This document shows, piece after piece, positions 28,765 through 40,799 of a stretch of 64,000 bases of DNA; position 1 is the first letter of the stretch; every line of letters begins with the position of its first letter. Below the pieces are notes generated by a model. That model was not told the origin of the DNA, did not search any database, and was given only the letters and a program-made list of their open reading frames with translations. Both the position numbers and the translations under genes were made by a program. This DNA is from Sepiola atlantica. Its lineage: Eukaryota > Mollusca > Cephalopoda > Sepiida > Sepiolidae. Where the stretch lies: NCBI GenBank assembly GCA_963556195.1, contig OY744535.1, positions 97,327,353-97,391,352 on the forward strand, in the 5' to 3' direction.

Positions 28765-29623
28765 ACTTTGAGCATTTCTGTACATTGCTTGAACAACCTT
28801 CACCAACCACTTGTTAGCTTCTGGTTTATGCAAAGCCCACCAAACAATTTTAAATTTAAACTGTCACTAAATGTGCTGTTAATTCTAACATGACTTTGAG
28901 CATTTCTGTACATTGCTTGAACAACCTTCACCTACCACTTGTTAGCCAATAGTTTATGCAAAGCGTACCAAACAATTTTAAATTTAAACTGTCACTAAAT
29001 GTGCTGTTAATTCTAACATGACTGTGAGCATTTCTGTACATTGCTTGAACAACCTTCACCAACCACTTGTAAGGCCCTAGTTTATGCAAAGCCCACCAAA
29101 CAATTTTAAATTTAACCTGTCACTAAATGTGCTGTTTATTCTAACATGACTGTGAGCATTTCTGTACATTGCTTGAACAACCTTCACCAACCACTTGTTA
29201 GCCCCTAGTTTATGAAAAGCCCACCAAGCAATTTTAAATTCAAGCTGTCACTAAATGTGCTGTTAATTCTAACATGACTTTGAGCATTTCTGTACATTGC
29301 TTGAACAACCTTTACCAACCACTTGTTAGCCCCTAGTTTATGCAAAGCCCACCAAACGATTTTAAATTTAAGCTGTCACTAAATGTTCTGTTAATTCTAA
29401 CATGACTTTTAGCATTTCTGGACATTGCTTGAACAACCTTTACCAACCATTTGTTAGCCCCTAGTTTATGCAAAGCCCACCAAACAATTTTAAATTTAAA
29501 CTGTCTCTAAATGTGCTGTTAATTCTAACATGACTTTGAGCATTTCTGTACATTGCTTGAACAACCTTCACCAACCACTTGTTAGCCCCTAGTTTATGCA
29601 AAGCCCACCAAACAATTTTAAAT

Positions 29624-29857
29624 TTAAACTGTCACTAAATGTGCTGTTAATTCTAACATGACTTTGAGCATTTCTGTACATTGCTTGAACAACCTTGACC
29701 AACCACTTGTTAGCTCATAGTTTATGCAAAGCCCACCAAACAATTTTAAATTTAAACTGTCACTAAATGTGCTGTTAATTCTTACATGACTTTGAGCATT
29801 TCTGTACATTGCTTGAACAACCTTCACCAACCACTTGTTAGCTCCTAGTTTATGCAA
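29624..29857 (-). pseudogene. LINE reverse-transcriptase fragment relic, 77 codons open
   Basis: The first roughly 40 residues (KLGANKWLVKVV, AMYRNAQSHVRIN, TFSDSLNLK) match the part of LINE reverse transcriptases between motif A and motif B. The rest is the next monomer read one frame off, so it is not protein-like. The frame stays open only because this unit has GCTCATAGTTT (removing the TAG stop usual in type A) and CCTTGACC (removing the TGA given by CCTTCACC). It begins at a TTG codon with no ATG, so a eukaryotic start is not supported. I regard it as a fossil, not a gene. Confidence 0.6.
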
Positions 29858-32289
29858 AGCCCACCAAACAATTTTAAATTTAAGCTGTCACTAAATGTTC
29901 TGTTAATTCTAACATGACTTTTAGCATTTCTGTACATTGCTTGAACAACCTTTACCAATCACTTGTTAGCCCCTAGTTTATGCAAAGCCCACCAAACAAT
30001 TTTAAATTTAAACTGTCTCTAAATGTGCTGTTAATTCTAACATGACTTCGAGCATTTCTGTACATTGCTTGAACAACCTTCACCAACCACTTGTTAGCCC
30101 CTAGTTTATGCAAAGCCCACCAAACAATTTTAAATTTAAACTGTCACTAAATGTGCTGTTAATTCTAACATGACTTTGAGCATTTCTGTACATTGCTTGA
30201 ACAACCTTCACCAACCACTTGTTAGCCCCTAGTTTATGCAAAGCCCACCAAACAATTTTAAATTTAAACTGTCACTAAATGTGCTGTTAATTCTAACATT
30301 ACTTTGAGCATTTTTGTACATTGCTTTAACAACCTTCACCAACCACTTGTTGGCCCCGAGTTTATGCAAAGCCCACCAAACAATTTTAAATTTAAACTGT
30401 CACTAAATGTGCTGTTAATTCTAACATGACTTTGAGCATTTCTGTACATTGCTTGAACAACCTTCACCAACCACTTGTTAGCTCCTAGTTTATGCAAAGC
30501 CCACCAAACAATTTTAAATTTAAACTGTCACTAAATGTGCTGTTAATTCTAACATGACTTTTAGCATTTCTGTACATTGCTTGAACAACCTTTACCAACC
30601 ACTTGTTAGCCCCTAGTTTATGCAAAGCCCACCAAACAATTTAAAATTTAAGCTGTCACTAAATGTGCTGTTAATTCTAACATGACTTTGAGCATTTCTG
30701 TACATTGCTTGAACAACCTTTACCAACCACTTGTTAGCCCCTAGTTTATGCAAAGCCCACCAAACAATTTTAAATTTAAACTGTCACTAAATGTGCTGTT
30801 AATTTTAACATGACTTTGAGCATTTCTGTACATTGCTTGAACAACCTTCACCAACCACTTGTTAGCCCCTAGTTTATGCAAAGCCCACCAAACAATTTTA
30901 AATTTAACCTGTCACTAAATGTGCTGTTAATTCTAACATGACTTTTAGCATTTCTGTACATTGCTTGAACAACCTTTACCAACCACTTGTTAGCCCCTCG
31001 TTTATGCAAAGCCCACCAAACAATTTTAAATTTAAGCTGTCACTAAATGTTCTGTTAATTCTAACATGACTTTGAGCATTTCTGTACATTGTATGAACAA
31101 CCTTCACCAACCACTTGTTAGCCCCTCGTTTATGCAAAGCCCACCAAACAATTTTAAATTTAAGCTGTCACTAAATGTGCTGTTAATTCTAACATGACTT
31201 TGAGCATTTCTGTACATTGCTTGAACAACCTTCACCAACCACTTGTTAGCCCCTAGTTTATGCAAAGCCCACCAAACAATTTTAAATTTAAACTGTCACT
31301 AAATGTGCTGTTAATTCTAACATGACTTTGAGCATTTCTGTACATTGCTTGAACAACCTTCACCAACCACTTGTTAGCCCCTAGTTTATGCAAAGCCCAC
31401 CAAACAATTTTAAATTTAAGCTGTCACTAAATGTTCTGTTAATTCTAACATGACTTCGAGCATTTCTGTACATTGCTTTAACAACCTTCACCAACCACTT
31501 GTTGGCCCCGAGTTTATGCAAAGCCCACTAAATAATTTAAAATTTAAACTGTCACTAAATGTGCTGTTAATTCTAACATGACTTTGAGCATTTCTGTACA
31601 TTGCTTGAACAACCTTTACAAACCACTTGTTAGCCCCTAGTTTATGCAAAGCCCACCAAACAATTTTAAATTTTAACTGTCACTAAATGTGCTGTTAATT
31701 CTAACATGACTTTGAGCATTTCTGTACATTGCTTTAACAACCTTCACCAACCACTTGTTGGCCCCGAGTTTATGAAAAGCCCGCCAAATAATTTTAAATT
31801 TAAACTGTCACTAAATGTGCTGTTTATTCTAACATGACTTTGAGCATTTCTGTACATTGCTTTAACAACCTTCACCAACCACTTGTTGGCCCCGAGTTTA
31901 TGCAAAGCCCACCAAATAATTTTAAATTTAAACTGTCACTAAATGTGCTGTTAATTCTAACATGACTTTGAGCATTTCTGTACATTGCTTTAACAACCTT
32001 CACCAACCACTTGTTGGCCCCGAGTTTATGCAAAGCCCACCAAACAATTTTAAATTTAAACTGTCACTAAATGTGCTGTTAATTCTAACATGACTTTTAG
32101 CATTTCTGTACATTGCTTGAACAACCTTCACCAACCACTTGTTAGCCCCTAGTTTATGCAAAGCCCACCAAACAATTTTAAATTTAAGCTGTCACTAAAT
32201 GTTCTGTTAATTCTAACATGACTTTTAGCATTTCTGTACATTGCTTGAACAACCTTTACCAACCACTTGTTAGCCCCTAGTTTATGCAA

Positions 32290-34290
32290 AGCCCACCAAA
32301 TAATTTAAAATTTAAACTGTCACTAAATGTGCTGTTAATTCTAACATGACTTTGAGCATTTCTGTACATTGCTTTAACAACCTTCACCAACAACTTGTTA
32401 GCCCCTAGTTTATGCAAAGCCCACCAAACAATTTTAAATTTAAACTGTCACTAAATGTGCTGTTAATTCTAACATGACTTTGAGCATTTCTGTACATTGC
32501 TTTAACAACCTTCACCAACCACTGGTTGGCCCCGAGTTTATGCAAAGCCCACCAAATAATTTTAAATTTAAACTGTCACTAAATGTGCTGTTAATTCTAA
32601 CATGACTTTGAGCATTTCTGTACATTGCTTTAACAACCTTCACCAACCACTTGTTGGCCCCGAGTTTATGCAAAGCCCACCAAATAATTTTAAATTTAAA
32701 CTGTCACTAAATGTGCTGTTAATTCTAACATGACTTTGAGCATTTCTGTACATTGCTTTAACAACCTTCACCAACCACTTGTTGGCCCCGAGTTTATGCA
32801 AAGCCCACCAAATAATTTTAAATTTAAACTGTCACTAAATGTGCTGTTAATTCTAACATGACTTTGAGCATTTCTGTACATTGCTTTAACAACCTTCACC
32901 AACCACTTGTTGGCCCCGAGTTTATGCAAAGCCCACCAAATAATTTTAAATTTAAACTGTCACTAAATGTGCTGTTAATTCTAACATGACTTTGAGCATT
33001 TCTGTACATTGCTTTAACAACCTTCAGCAACCACTTGTTGGCCCCGAGTTTTTTCAAAGCCCACCAAATAATTTTAAATTTAAACTGTCACTAAATGTGC
33101 TGTTAATTCTAACATGACTTTGAGCATTTCTGTACATTGCTTTAACAACCTTCACCAACCACTTGTTGGCCCCGAGTTTATGCAAAGCCCACCAAATAAT
33201 TTTAAATTTAAACTGTCACTAAATGTGCTGTTAATTCTAACATGACTTTGAGCATTTCTGTACATTGCTTTAACAACCTTCACCAACCACTTGTTGGCCC
33301 CGAGTTTATGCAAAGCCCACCAAATAATTTTAAATTTAAACTGTCACTAAATGTGCTGTTAATTCTAACATGACTTTGAGCATTTCTGTACATTGCTTTA
33401 ACAACCTTCACCAACCACTTGTTGGCCCCGAGTTTATGCAAAGCCCACCAAATAATTTTAAATTTAAACTGTCACTAAATGTGCTGTTAATTCTAACATG
33501 ACTTTGAGCATTTCTGTACATTGCTTTAACAACCTTCACCAACCACTTGTTGGCCCCGAGTTTATGCAAAGCCCACCAAATAATTTTAAATTTAAACTGT
33601 CACTAAATGTGCTGTTAATTCTAACATGACTTTGAGCATTTCTGTACATTGCTTTAACAACCTTCACCAACCACTTGTTGGCCCCGAGTTTATTCAAAGC
33701 CCACCAAATAATTTTCAATTTAAACTGTCACTAAATGTGCTGTTAATTCTAACATGACTTTGAGCATTTCTGTACATTGCTTTAACAACCTTCACCAATT
33801 ACTTGTTGGCCCCGAGTTTATGCAAAGCCCACCAAATAATTTTAAATTTAAACTGTCACTAAATGTGCTGTTAATTCTAACATGACTTTGAGCATTTCTG
33901 TACATTGCTTTAACAACCTTCACCAACCACTTGTTGGCCCCGAGTTTATGCAAAGCCCACCAAATAATTTTAAATTTAAACTGTCACTAAATGTGCTGTT
34001 AATTCTAACATGACTTTGAGCATTTCTGTACATTGCTTTAACAACCTTCACCAACCACTTGTTGGCCCCGAGTTTATGCAAAGCCCACCAAATAATTTTA
34101 AATTTAAACTGTCACTAAATGTGCTGTTAATTCTAACATGACTTTGAGCATTTCTGTACATTGCTTTAACAACCTTCACCAACCACTTGTTGGCCCCGAG
34201 TTCATGCAAAGCCCACCAAATAATTTTAAATTTAAACTGTCACTAAATGTGCTGTTAATTCTAACATGACTTTGAGCATTTCTGTACATT
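32290..34290 (-). repeat. 32-monomer-offset segmental repeat, copy 1
   Basis: The block recurs 4,096 bp (32 x 128) downstream. Shared rare variants are CAACAACTTGTTAG (32,388), CCACTGGTTGGC (about 32,520), TTCAGCAACC with GAGTTTTTTCAAAG (about 33,024-33,056), TTATTCAAAG with TTTTCAATTT (about 33,690-33,720) and GAGTTCATGC (about 34,198). The copies diverge upstream of about 32,290 and downstream of about 34,290. Confidence 0.88.
33536..33718 (-). pseudogene. LINE reverse-transcriptase fragment relic, 60 codons open
   Basis: The frame opens with KIIWWALNKLGANKW and continues through AMYRNAQSHVRIN and FSDSLNLK, recognisably LINE RT, then runs out of frame across the monomer junction to a TGA. 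The apparent start is a TTG created by the rare ATTTTCAATTT variant near 33,711. TTTATTCAAAG changes the usual His after WWAL to Asn. The type B CGAG removes the TAG found in type A. An identical frame lies 4,096 bp downstream, explained by segmental duplication rather than by coding selection. Confidence 0.6.
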
Positions 34291-36385
34291 GCTTTAACAA
34301 CCTTCACCAACCACTTGTTGGCCCCGAGTTTATGCAAAGCCCACCAAATCATTTTAAATTTAAACTGTCACTAAATGTGCTGTTAATTCTAACATGACTT
34401 TGAGCATTTCTGTACATTGCTTGAACAACCTTCACCAACCACTTGTTGGCCCCGAGTTTATGCAAAGCCCACCAAATAATTTTAAATTTAAACTGTCACT
34501 AAATGTGCTGTTAATTCTAACATAACTTTGAGCATTTCTGTACATTGCTTGAACAACCTTCACCAACCACTTGTTGGCCCCGAGTTTATGCAAAGCCCAC
34601 CAAACAATTTTAAATTTAAACTGTCACTAAATGTGCTGTTAATTCTAACATGACTTTGAGCATTTCTGTACATTGCTTTAACAACCTTCACCAACCACTT
34701 GTTGGCCCCCAGTTTATGCAAAGCCCACCAAATAATTTTAAATTTAAACTGTCACTAAATGTGCTGTTAATTCTAACATGACTTTGAGCATTTCTGTACA
34801 TTGCTTTAACAACCTTCACCAACCACTTGTTGGCCACGAGTTTATGCAAAGCCCACCAAACAATTTTAAATTTAAGCTGTCACTAAATGTGCTGTTAATT
34901 CTAACATGACTTTGAGCATTTCTGTACATTGCTTTAACAACCTTCACCAACCACTTGTTGGCCCCGAGTTTATGCAAAGCCCACCAAACAATTTTAAATT
35001 TAAACTGTCACTAAATGTGCTGTTAATTCTAACATGACTTTGAGCATTTCTGTACATTGCTTTAACAACCTTCACCAACCACTTGTTGGCCCCGAGTTTA
35101 TGCAAAGCCCATCAAATAATTTTAAATTTAAACTGTCACTAAATGTGCTGTTAATTCTAACATGACTTTGAGCATTTCTGTACATTGCTTTAACAACCTT
35201 CACCAACGACTAGTTGGCCCCGAGTTTATTCAAAGCCCACCAAATAATTTTAAATTTAAACTGTCACTAAATGTGCTGTTAATTCTAACATGACTTTGAG
35301 CATTTCTGTACATTGCTTTAACAACCTTCACCAACCACTTGTTGGCCCCGAGTTTATGCAAAGCCCACCAAATAATTTTAAATTTAAACTGTCACTAAAT
35401 GTGCTGTTAATTCTAACATGACTTTGAGCATTTCTGTACATTGCTTCAACAACCTTCACCAACCACTTGTTGGCCCCGAGTTTATGCAAAGCCCACCAAA
35501 TAATTTTAAATTTAAACTGTCACTAAATGTGCTGTTAATTCTAACATGACTTTGAGCATTTCTGTACATTGCTTTAACAACCTTCACCAACCACTTGTTG
35601 GCCCCGAGTTTATGCAAAGCCCCCCAAATAATTTTAAATTTAAACTGTCACTAAATGTGCTGTTAATTCTAACATGACTTTGAGCATTTCTGTACATTGC
35701 TTTAACAACCTTCACCAACCACTTGTTAGCCCCTAGTTTATGCGAAGCCCACCAAACAATTTTAAATTTAAACTGTCACTAAATGTGCTGTTAATTCTAA
35801 CATGACTTTGAGCATTTCTGTACATTGCTTTAACAACCTTCACCAACCACTTGTTGGCCCCGAGTTTATGCAAAGCCCACCAAATAATTTTAAATTTAAA
35901 CTGTCACTAAATGTGCTGTTAATTCTAACATGACTTTGAGCATTTCTGTACATTGCTTTAACAACCTTCACCAACCACTTGTTGGCCCCGAGTTTATGCA
36001 AAGCCCACAAAATAATTTTAAATTTAAACTGTCACTAAATGTGCTGTTAATTCTAACATGACTTTGAGCATTTCTGTACATTGCTTCAACAACCTTCACC
36101 AACCACTTGTTGGCCCCGAGTTTATGCAAAGCCCACCAAATAATTTTAAATTTAAACTGTCACTAAATGTGCTGTTAATTCTAACATGACTTTGAGCATT
36201 TCTGTACATTGCTTTAACAACCTTCACCAACCACTTGTTGGCCCCGAGTTTATGCAAAGCCCACCAAATAATTTTAAATTTAAACTGTCACTAAATGTGC
36301 TGTTAATTCTAACATGACTTTGAGCATTTCTGTACATTGCTTTAACAACCTTCACCAACCACTTGTTAGCCCCGAGTTTATGCAA

Positions 36386-38386
36386 AGCCCACCAAATAAT
36401 TTTAAATTTAAACTGTCACTAAATGTGCTGTTAATTCTAACATGACTTTGAGCATTTCTGTACATTGCTTTAACAACCTTCACCAACAACTTGTTAGCCC
36501 CTAGTTTATGCAAAGCCCACCAAACAATTTTAAATTTAAACTGTCACTAAATGTGCTGTTAATTCTAACATGACTTTGAGCATTTCTGTACATTGCTTTA
36601 ACAACCTTCACCAACCACTGGTTGGCCCCGAGTTTATGCAAAGCCCACCAAATAATTTTAAATTTAAACTGTCACTAAATGTGCTGTTAATTCTAACATG
36701 ACTTTGAGCATTTCTGTACATTGCTTTAACAACCTTCACCAACCACTTGTTGGCCCCGAGTTTATGCAAAGCCCACCAAATAATTTTAAATTTAAACTGT
36801 CACTAAATGTGCTGTTAATTCTAACATGACTTTGAGCATTTCTGTACATTGCTTTAACAACCTTCACCAACCACTTGTTGGCCCCGAGTTTATGCAAAGC
36901 CCACCAAATAATTTTAAATTTAAACTGTCACTAAATGTGCTGTTAATTCTAACATGACTTTGAGCATTTCTGTACATTGCTTTAACAACCTTCACCAACC
37001 ACTTGTTGGCCCCGAGTTTATGCAAAGCCCACCAAATAATTTTAAATTTAAACTGTCACTAAATGTGCTGTTAATTCTAACATGACTTTGAGCATTTCTG
37101 TACATTGCTTTAACAACCTTCAGCAACCACTTGTTGGCCCCGAGTTTTTTCAAAGCCCACCAAATAATTTTAAATTTAAACTGTCACTAAATGTGCTGTT
37201 AATTCTAACATGACTTTGAGCATTTCTGTACATTGCTTTAACAACCTTCACCAACCACTTGTTGGCCCCGAGTTTATGCAAAGCCCACCAAATAATTTTA
37301 AATTTAAACTGTCACTAAATGTGCTGTTAATTCTAACATGACTTTGAGCATTTCTGTACATTGCTTTAACAACCTTCACCAACCACTTGTTGGCCCCGAG
37401 TTTATGCAAAGCCCACCAAATAATTTTAAATTTAAACTGTCACTAAATGTGCTGTTAATTCTAACATGACTTTGAGCATTTCTGTACATTGCTTTAACAA
37501 CCTTCACCAACCACTTGTTGGCCCCGAGTTTATGCAAAGCCCACCAAATAATTTTAAATTTAAACTGTCACTAAATGTGCTGTTAATTCTAACATGACTT
37601 TGAGCATTTCTGTACATTGCTTTAACAACCTTCACCAACCACTTGTTGGCCCCGAGTTTATGCAAAGCCCACCAAATAATTTTAAATTTAAACTGTCACT
37701 AAATGTGCTGTTAATTCTAACATGACTTTGAGCATTTCTGTACATTGCTTTAACAACCTTCACCAACCACTTGTTGGCCCCGAGTTTATTCAAAGCCCAC
37801 CAAATAATTTTCAATTTAAACTGTCACTAAATGTGCTGTTAATTCTAACATGACTTTGAGCATTTCTGTACATTGCTTTAACAACCTTCACCAACCACTT
37901 GTTGGCCCCGAGTTTATGCAAAGCCCACCAAATAATTTTAAATTTAAACTGTCACTAAATGTGCTGTTAATTCTAACATGACTTTGAGCATTTCTGTACA
38001 TTGCTTTAACAACCTTCACCAACCACTTGTTGGCCCCGAGTTTATGCAAAGCCCACCAAATAATTTTAAATTTAAACTGTCACTAAATGTGCTGTTAATT
38101 CTAACATGACTTTGAGCATTTCTGTACATTGCTTTAACAACCTTCACCAACCACTTGTTGGCCCCGAGTTTATGCAAAGCCCACCAAATAATTTTAAATT
38201 TAAACTGTCACTAAATGTGCTGTTAATTCTAACATGACTTTGAGCATTTCTGTACATTGCTTTAACAACCTTCACCAACCACTTGTTGGCCCCGAGTTCA
38301 TGCAAAGCCCACCAAATAATTTTAAATTTAAACTGTCACTAAATGTGCTGTTAATTCTAACATGACTTTGAGCATTTCTGTACATT
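36386..38386 (-). repeat. 32-monomer-offset segmental repeat, copy 2
   Basis: Copy of 32,290-34,290, with the CAACAACTTG marker at 36,484, CCACTGGTTGGC at about 36,616, GAGTTTTTTCAAAG at about 37,141, TTTTCAATTT at about 37,808 and GAGTTCATGC at about 38,294. The order and spacing are the same. A visible difference is CACCAATTACTTG near 33,794, where this copy has CACCAACCACTTG. Confidence 0.88.
37632..37814 (-). pseudogene. LINE reverse-transcriptase fragment relic, duplicate of 33,536-33,718
   Basis: The same 60-codon frame as at 33,536-33,718, exactly 32 monomers downstream, includes the private TTTTCAATTT and TTTATTCAAAG variants. It is part of the 32-monomer higher-order duplication. 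It starts at TTG and ends at the TGA supplied by CCTTCACC. The RT-like part is about 42 residues and has no catalytic motif. There is no promoter or neighbouring coding sequence. Confidence 0.6.
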
Positions 38387-39735
38387 GCTTTAACAACATT
38401 CACCAACCACTTGTTGGCCCCGAGTTTATGGAAAGCCCACCAAATAATTTTAAATTTAAACTGTCACTAAATGTGCTGTTAATTCTAACATGACTTTGAG
38501 CATTTCTGTACATTGCTTGAACAACCTTTACCAACCACTTGTTAGCCCCTAGTTTATGCAAAGCCCACCAAACAATTTTAAATTTAAACTGTCACTAAAT
38601 GTGCTGTTAATTCTAACATGACTTTGAGCATTTCTGTACATTGCTTTAACAACCTTCACCAACCACTTGTTGGCCCCGAGTTTATGCAAAGCCCACCAAA
38701 CAATTTTAAATTTAAGCTGTCACTAAATGTGCTGTTAATTCTAACATGACTTTGAGCATTTCTGTACATTGCTTGAACAACCTTTACCAACCACTTGTTA
38801 GCCCCTAGTTTATGCAAAGCCCACCAAACAATTTTAAATTTAAACTGTCACTAAATGTGCTGTTAATTCTAACATGACTTTGAGCATTTCTGTACATTGC
38901 TTTAACAACCTTCACCAACCACTTGTTGGCCCCGAGTTTATGCAAAGCCCACCAAATAATTTTAAATTTAAACTGTCACTAAATGTGCTGTTTATTCTAA
39001 CATGACTTTGAGCATTTCTGTACATTGCTTTAACAACCTTCACCAACCACTTGTTGGCCCCGAGTTTATGCAAAGCCCACCAAATAATTTTAAATTTAAA
39101 CTGTCACTAAATGTGCTGTTAATTCTAACATGACTTTGAGCATTTCTGTACATTGCTTTAACAACCTTCACCAACCACTTGTTGGCCCCGAGTTTATGCA
39201 AAGCCCACCAAATAATTTTAAATTTAAACTGTCACTAAATGTGCTGTTAATTCTAACATGACTTTGAGCATTTCTGTACATTGCTTTAACAACCTTCACC
39301 AACCACTTGTTGGCCCCGAGTTTATGCAAAGCCCACCAAATCATTTTAAATTTAAACTGTCACTAAATGTGCTGTTAATTCTAACATGACTTTGAGCATT
39401 TCTGTACATTGCTTTAACAACCTTCACCAACCACTTGTTGGCCCCGAGTTTATGCAAAGCCCACCAAATAATTTTAAATTTAAACTGTCACTAAATGTGC
39501 TGTTAATTCTAACATGACTTTGAGCATTTCTGTACATTGCTTTAACAACCTTCACCAACCACTTGTTAGCCCCTAGTTTATGCGAAGCCCACCAAACAAT
39601 TTTAAATTTAAACTGTCACTAAATGTGCTGTTAATTCTAACATGACTTTGAGCATTTCTGTACATTGCTTTAACAACCTTCACCAACCACTTGTTGGCCC
39701 CGAGTTTATGCAAAGCCCACCAAATAATTTTAAAT

Positions 39736-39969
39736 TTAAACTGTCACTAAATGTGCTGTTAATTCTAACATGACTTTGAGCATTTCTGTACATTGCTTTA
39801 ACAACCTTCCCCAACCACTTGTTGGCCCCGAGTTTATGCAAAGCCCACCAAATAATTTTAAATTTAAACTGTCACTAAATGTGCTGTTAATTCTAACATG
39901 ACTTTGAGCATTTCTGTACATTGCTTTAACAACCTTCACCAACCACTTGTTGGCCCCGAGTTTATGCAA
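39736..39969 (-). pseudogene. LINE reverse-transcriptase fragment relic, 77 codons open
   Basis: RT-like residues KLGANKWLVKVVKAMYRNA and SHVRIN are followed by out-of-frame translation of the next unit. The TGA that normally ends this frame is lost because CCTTCACC reads CCTTCCCC near 39,806, turning the stop into Gly. The start codon is TTG. The opening depends on a single substitution, so it looks like chance. Confidence 0.55.
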
Positions 39970-40799
39970 AGCCCACCAAATAATTTTAAATTTAAACTGT
40001 CACTAAATGTGCTGTTAATTCTAACATGACTTTGAGCATTTCTGTACATTGCTTTAACAACCTTCACCAACCACTTGTTGGCCCCGAGTTTATGCAAAGC
40101 CCACCAAATCATTTTAAATTTAAACTGTCACTAAATGTGCTGTTAATTCTAACATGACTTTGAGCATTTCTGTACATTGCTTTAACAACCTTCACCAACC
40201 ACTTGTTGGCCCCGAGTTTATGCAAAGCCCACCAAATAATTTTAAATTTAAACTGTAACTAAATGTGCTGTTAATTCTAACATAACTTTGAGCATTTCTG
40301 TACATTGCTTTAACAACCTTCACCAACCACTTGTTGGCCCCGAGTTTATGCAAAGCCCACCAAACAATTTTAAATTTAAACTGTCACTAAATGTGCTGTT
40401 AATTCTAACATGACTTTGAGCATTTCTGTACATTGCTTTAACAACCTTCACCAACCACTTGTTGGCCCCGAGTTTATGCAAAGGCCACCAAATAATTTTA
40501 AATTTAAACTGTCACTAAATGTGCTGTTAATTCTAACATGACTTTGAGCATTTCTGTACATTGCTTTAACAACATTCACCAACCACTTGTTGGCCCCGAG
40601 TTTATGGAAAGCCCACCAAATAATTTTAAATTTAAACTGTCACTAAATGTGCTGTTAATTCTAACATGACTTTGAGCATTTCTGTACATTGCTTGAACAA
40701 CCTTTACCAACCACTTGTTAGCCCCTAGTTTATGCAAAGCCCACCAAACAATTTTAAATTTAAACTGTCACTAAATGTGCTGTTAATTCTAACATGACT

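Larger units (their letters stand above)
1..31485 (-). repeat. Satellite domain 1: mainly type A monomers, heterogeneous
   Basis: Monomers here mostly carry TTAGCCCCTAG, CCAAACAATT and GCTTGAACAACC. Scattered units carry TTGGCCCCGAG (for example near 1,040, 10,768, 11,406, 11,790, 13,710, 16,785 and 20,110). A distinct sub-variant with CTTAGAAAAT replacing CTTTGAGCAT occurs in runs (about 3.5-4.6, 7.2-8.3, 14.1-15.0, 17.3-18.2, 18.7-19.7, 20.7-21.1, 23.5-24.3 and 26.6-27.8 kb). Variant diversity per monomer is clearly higher than in the next domain. Several higher-order repeats lie inside and are listed separately. Nothing other than satellite is present. The right boundary is a gradient over about 30.3-31.8 kb rather than a sharp edge. 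Confidence 0.85.

Noticed and set aside
32640..33010. Identical neighbouring monomers as proof of assembly error
   Set aside because: Identity over a few units is expected in a homogenised satellite. Distinct private variants flank the run, so collapse or false expansion cannot be claimed without reads.
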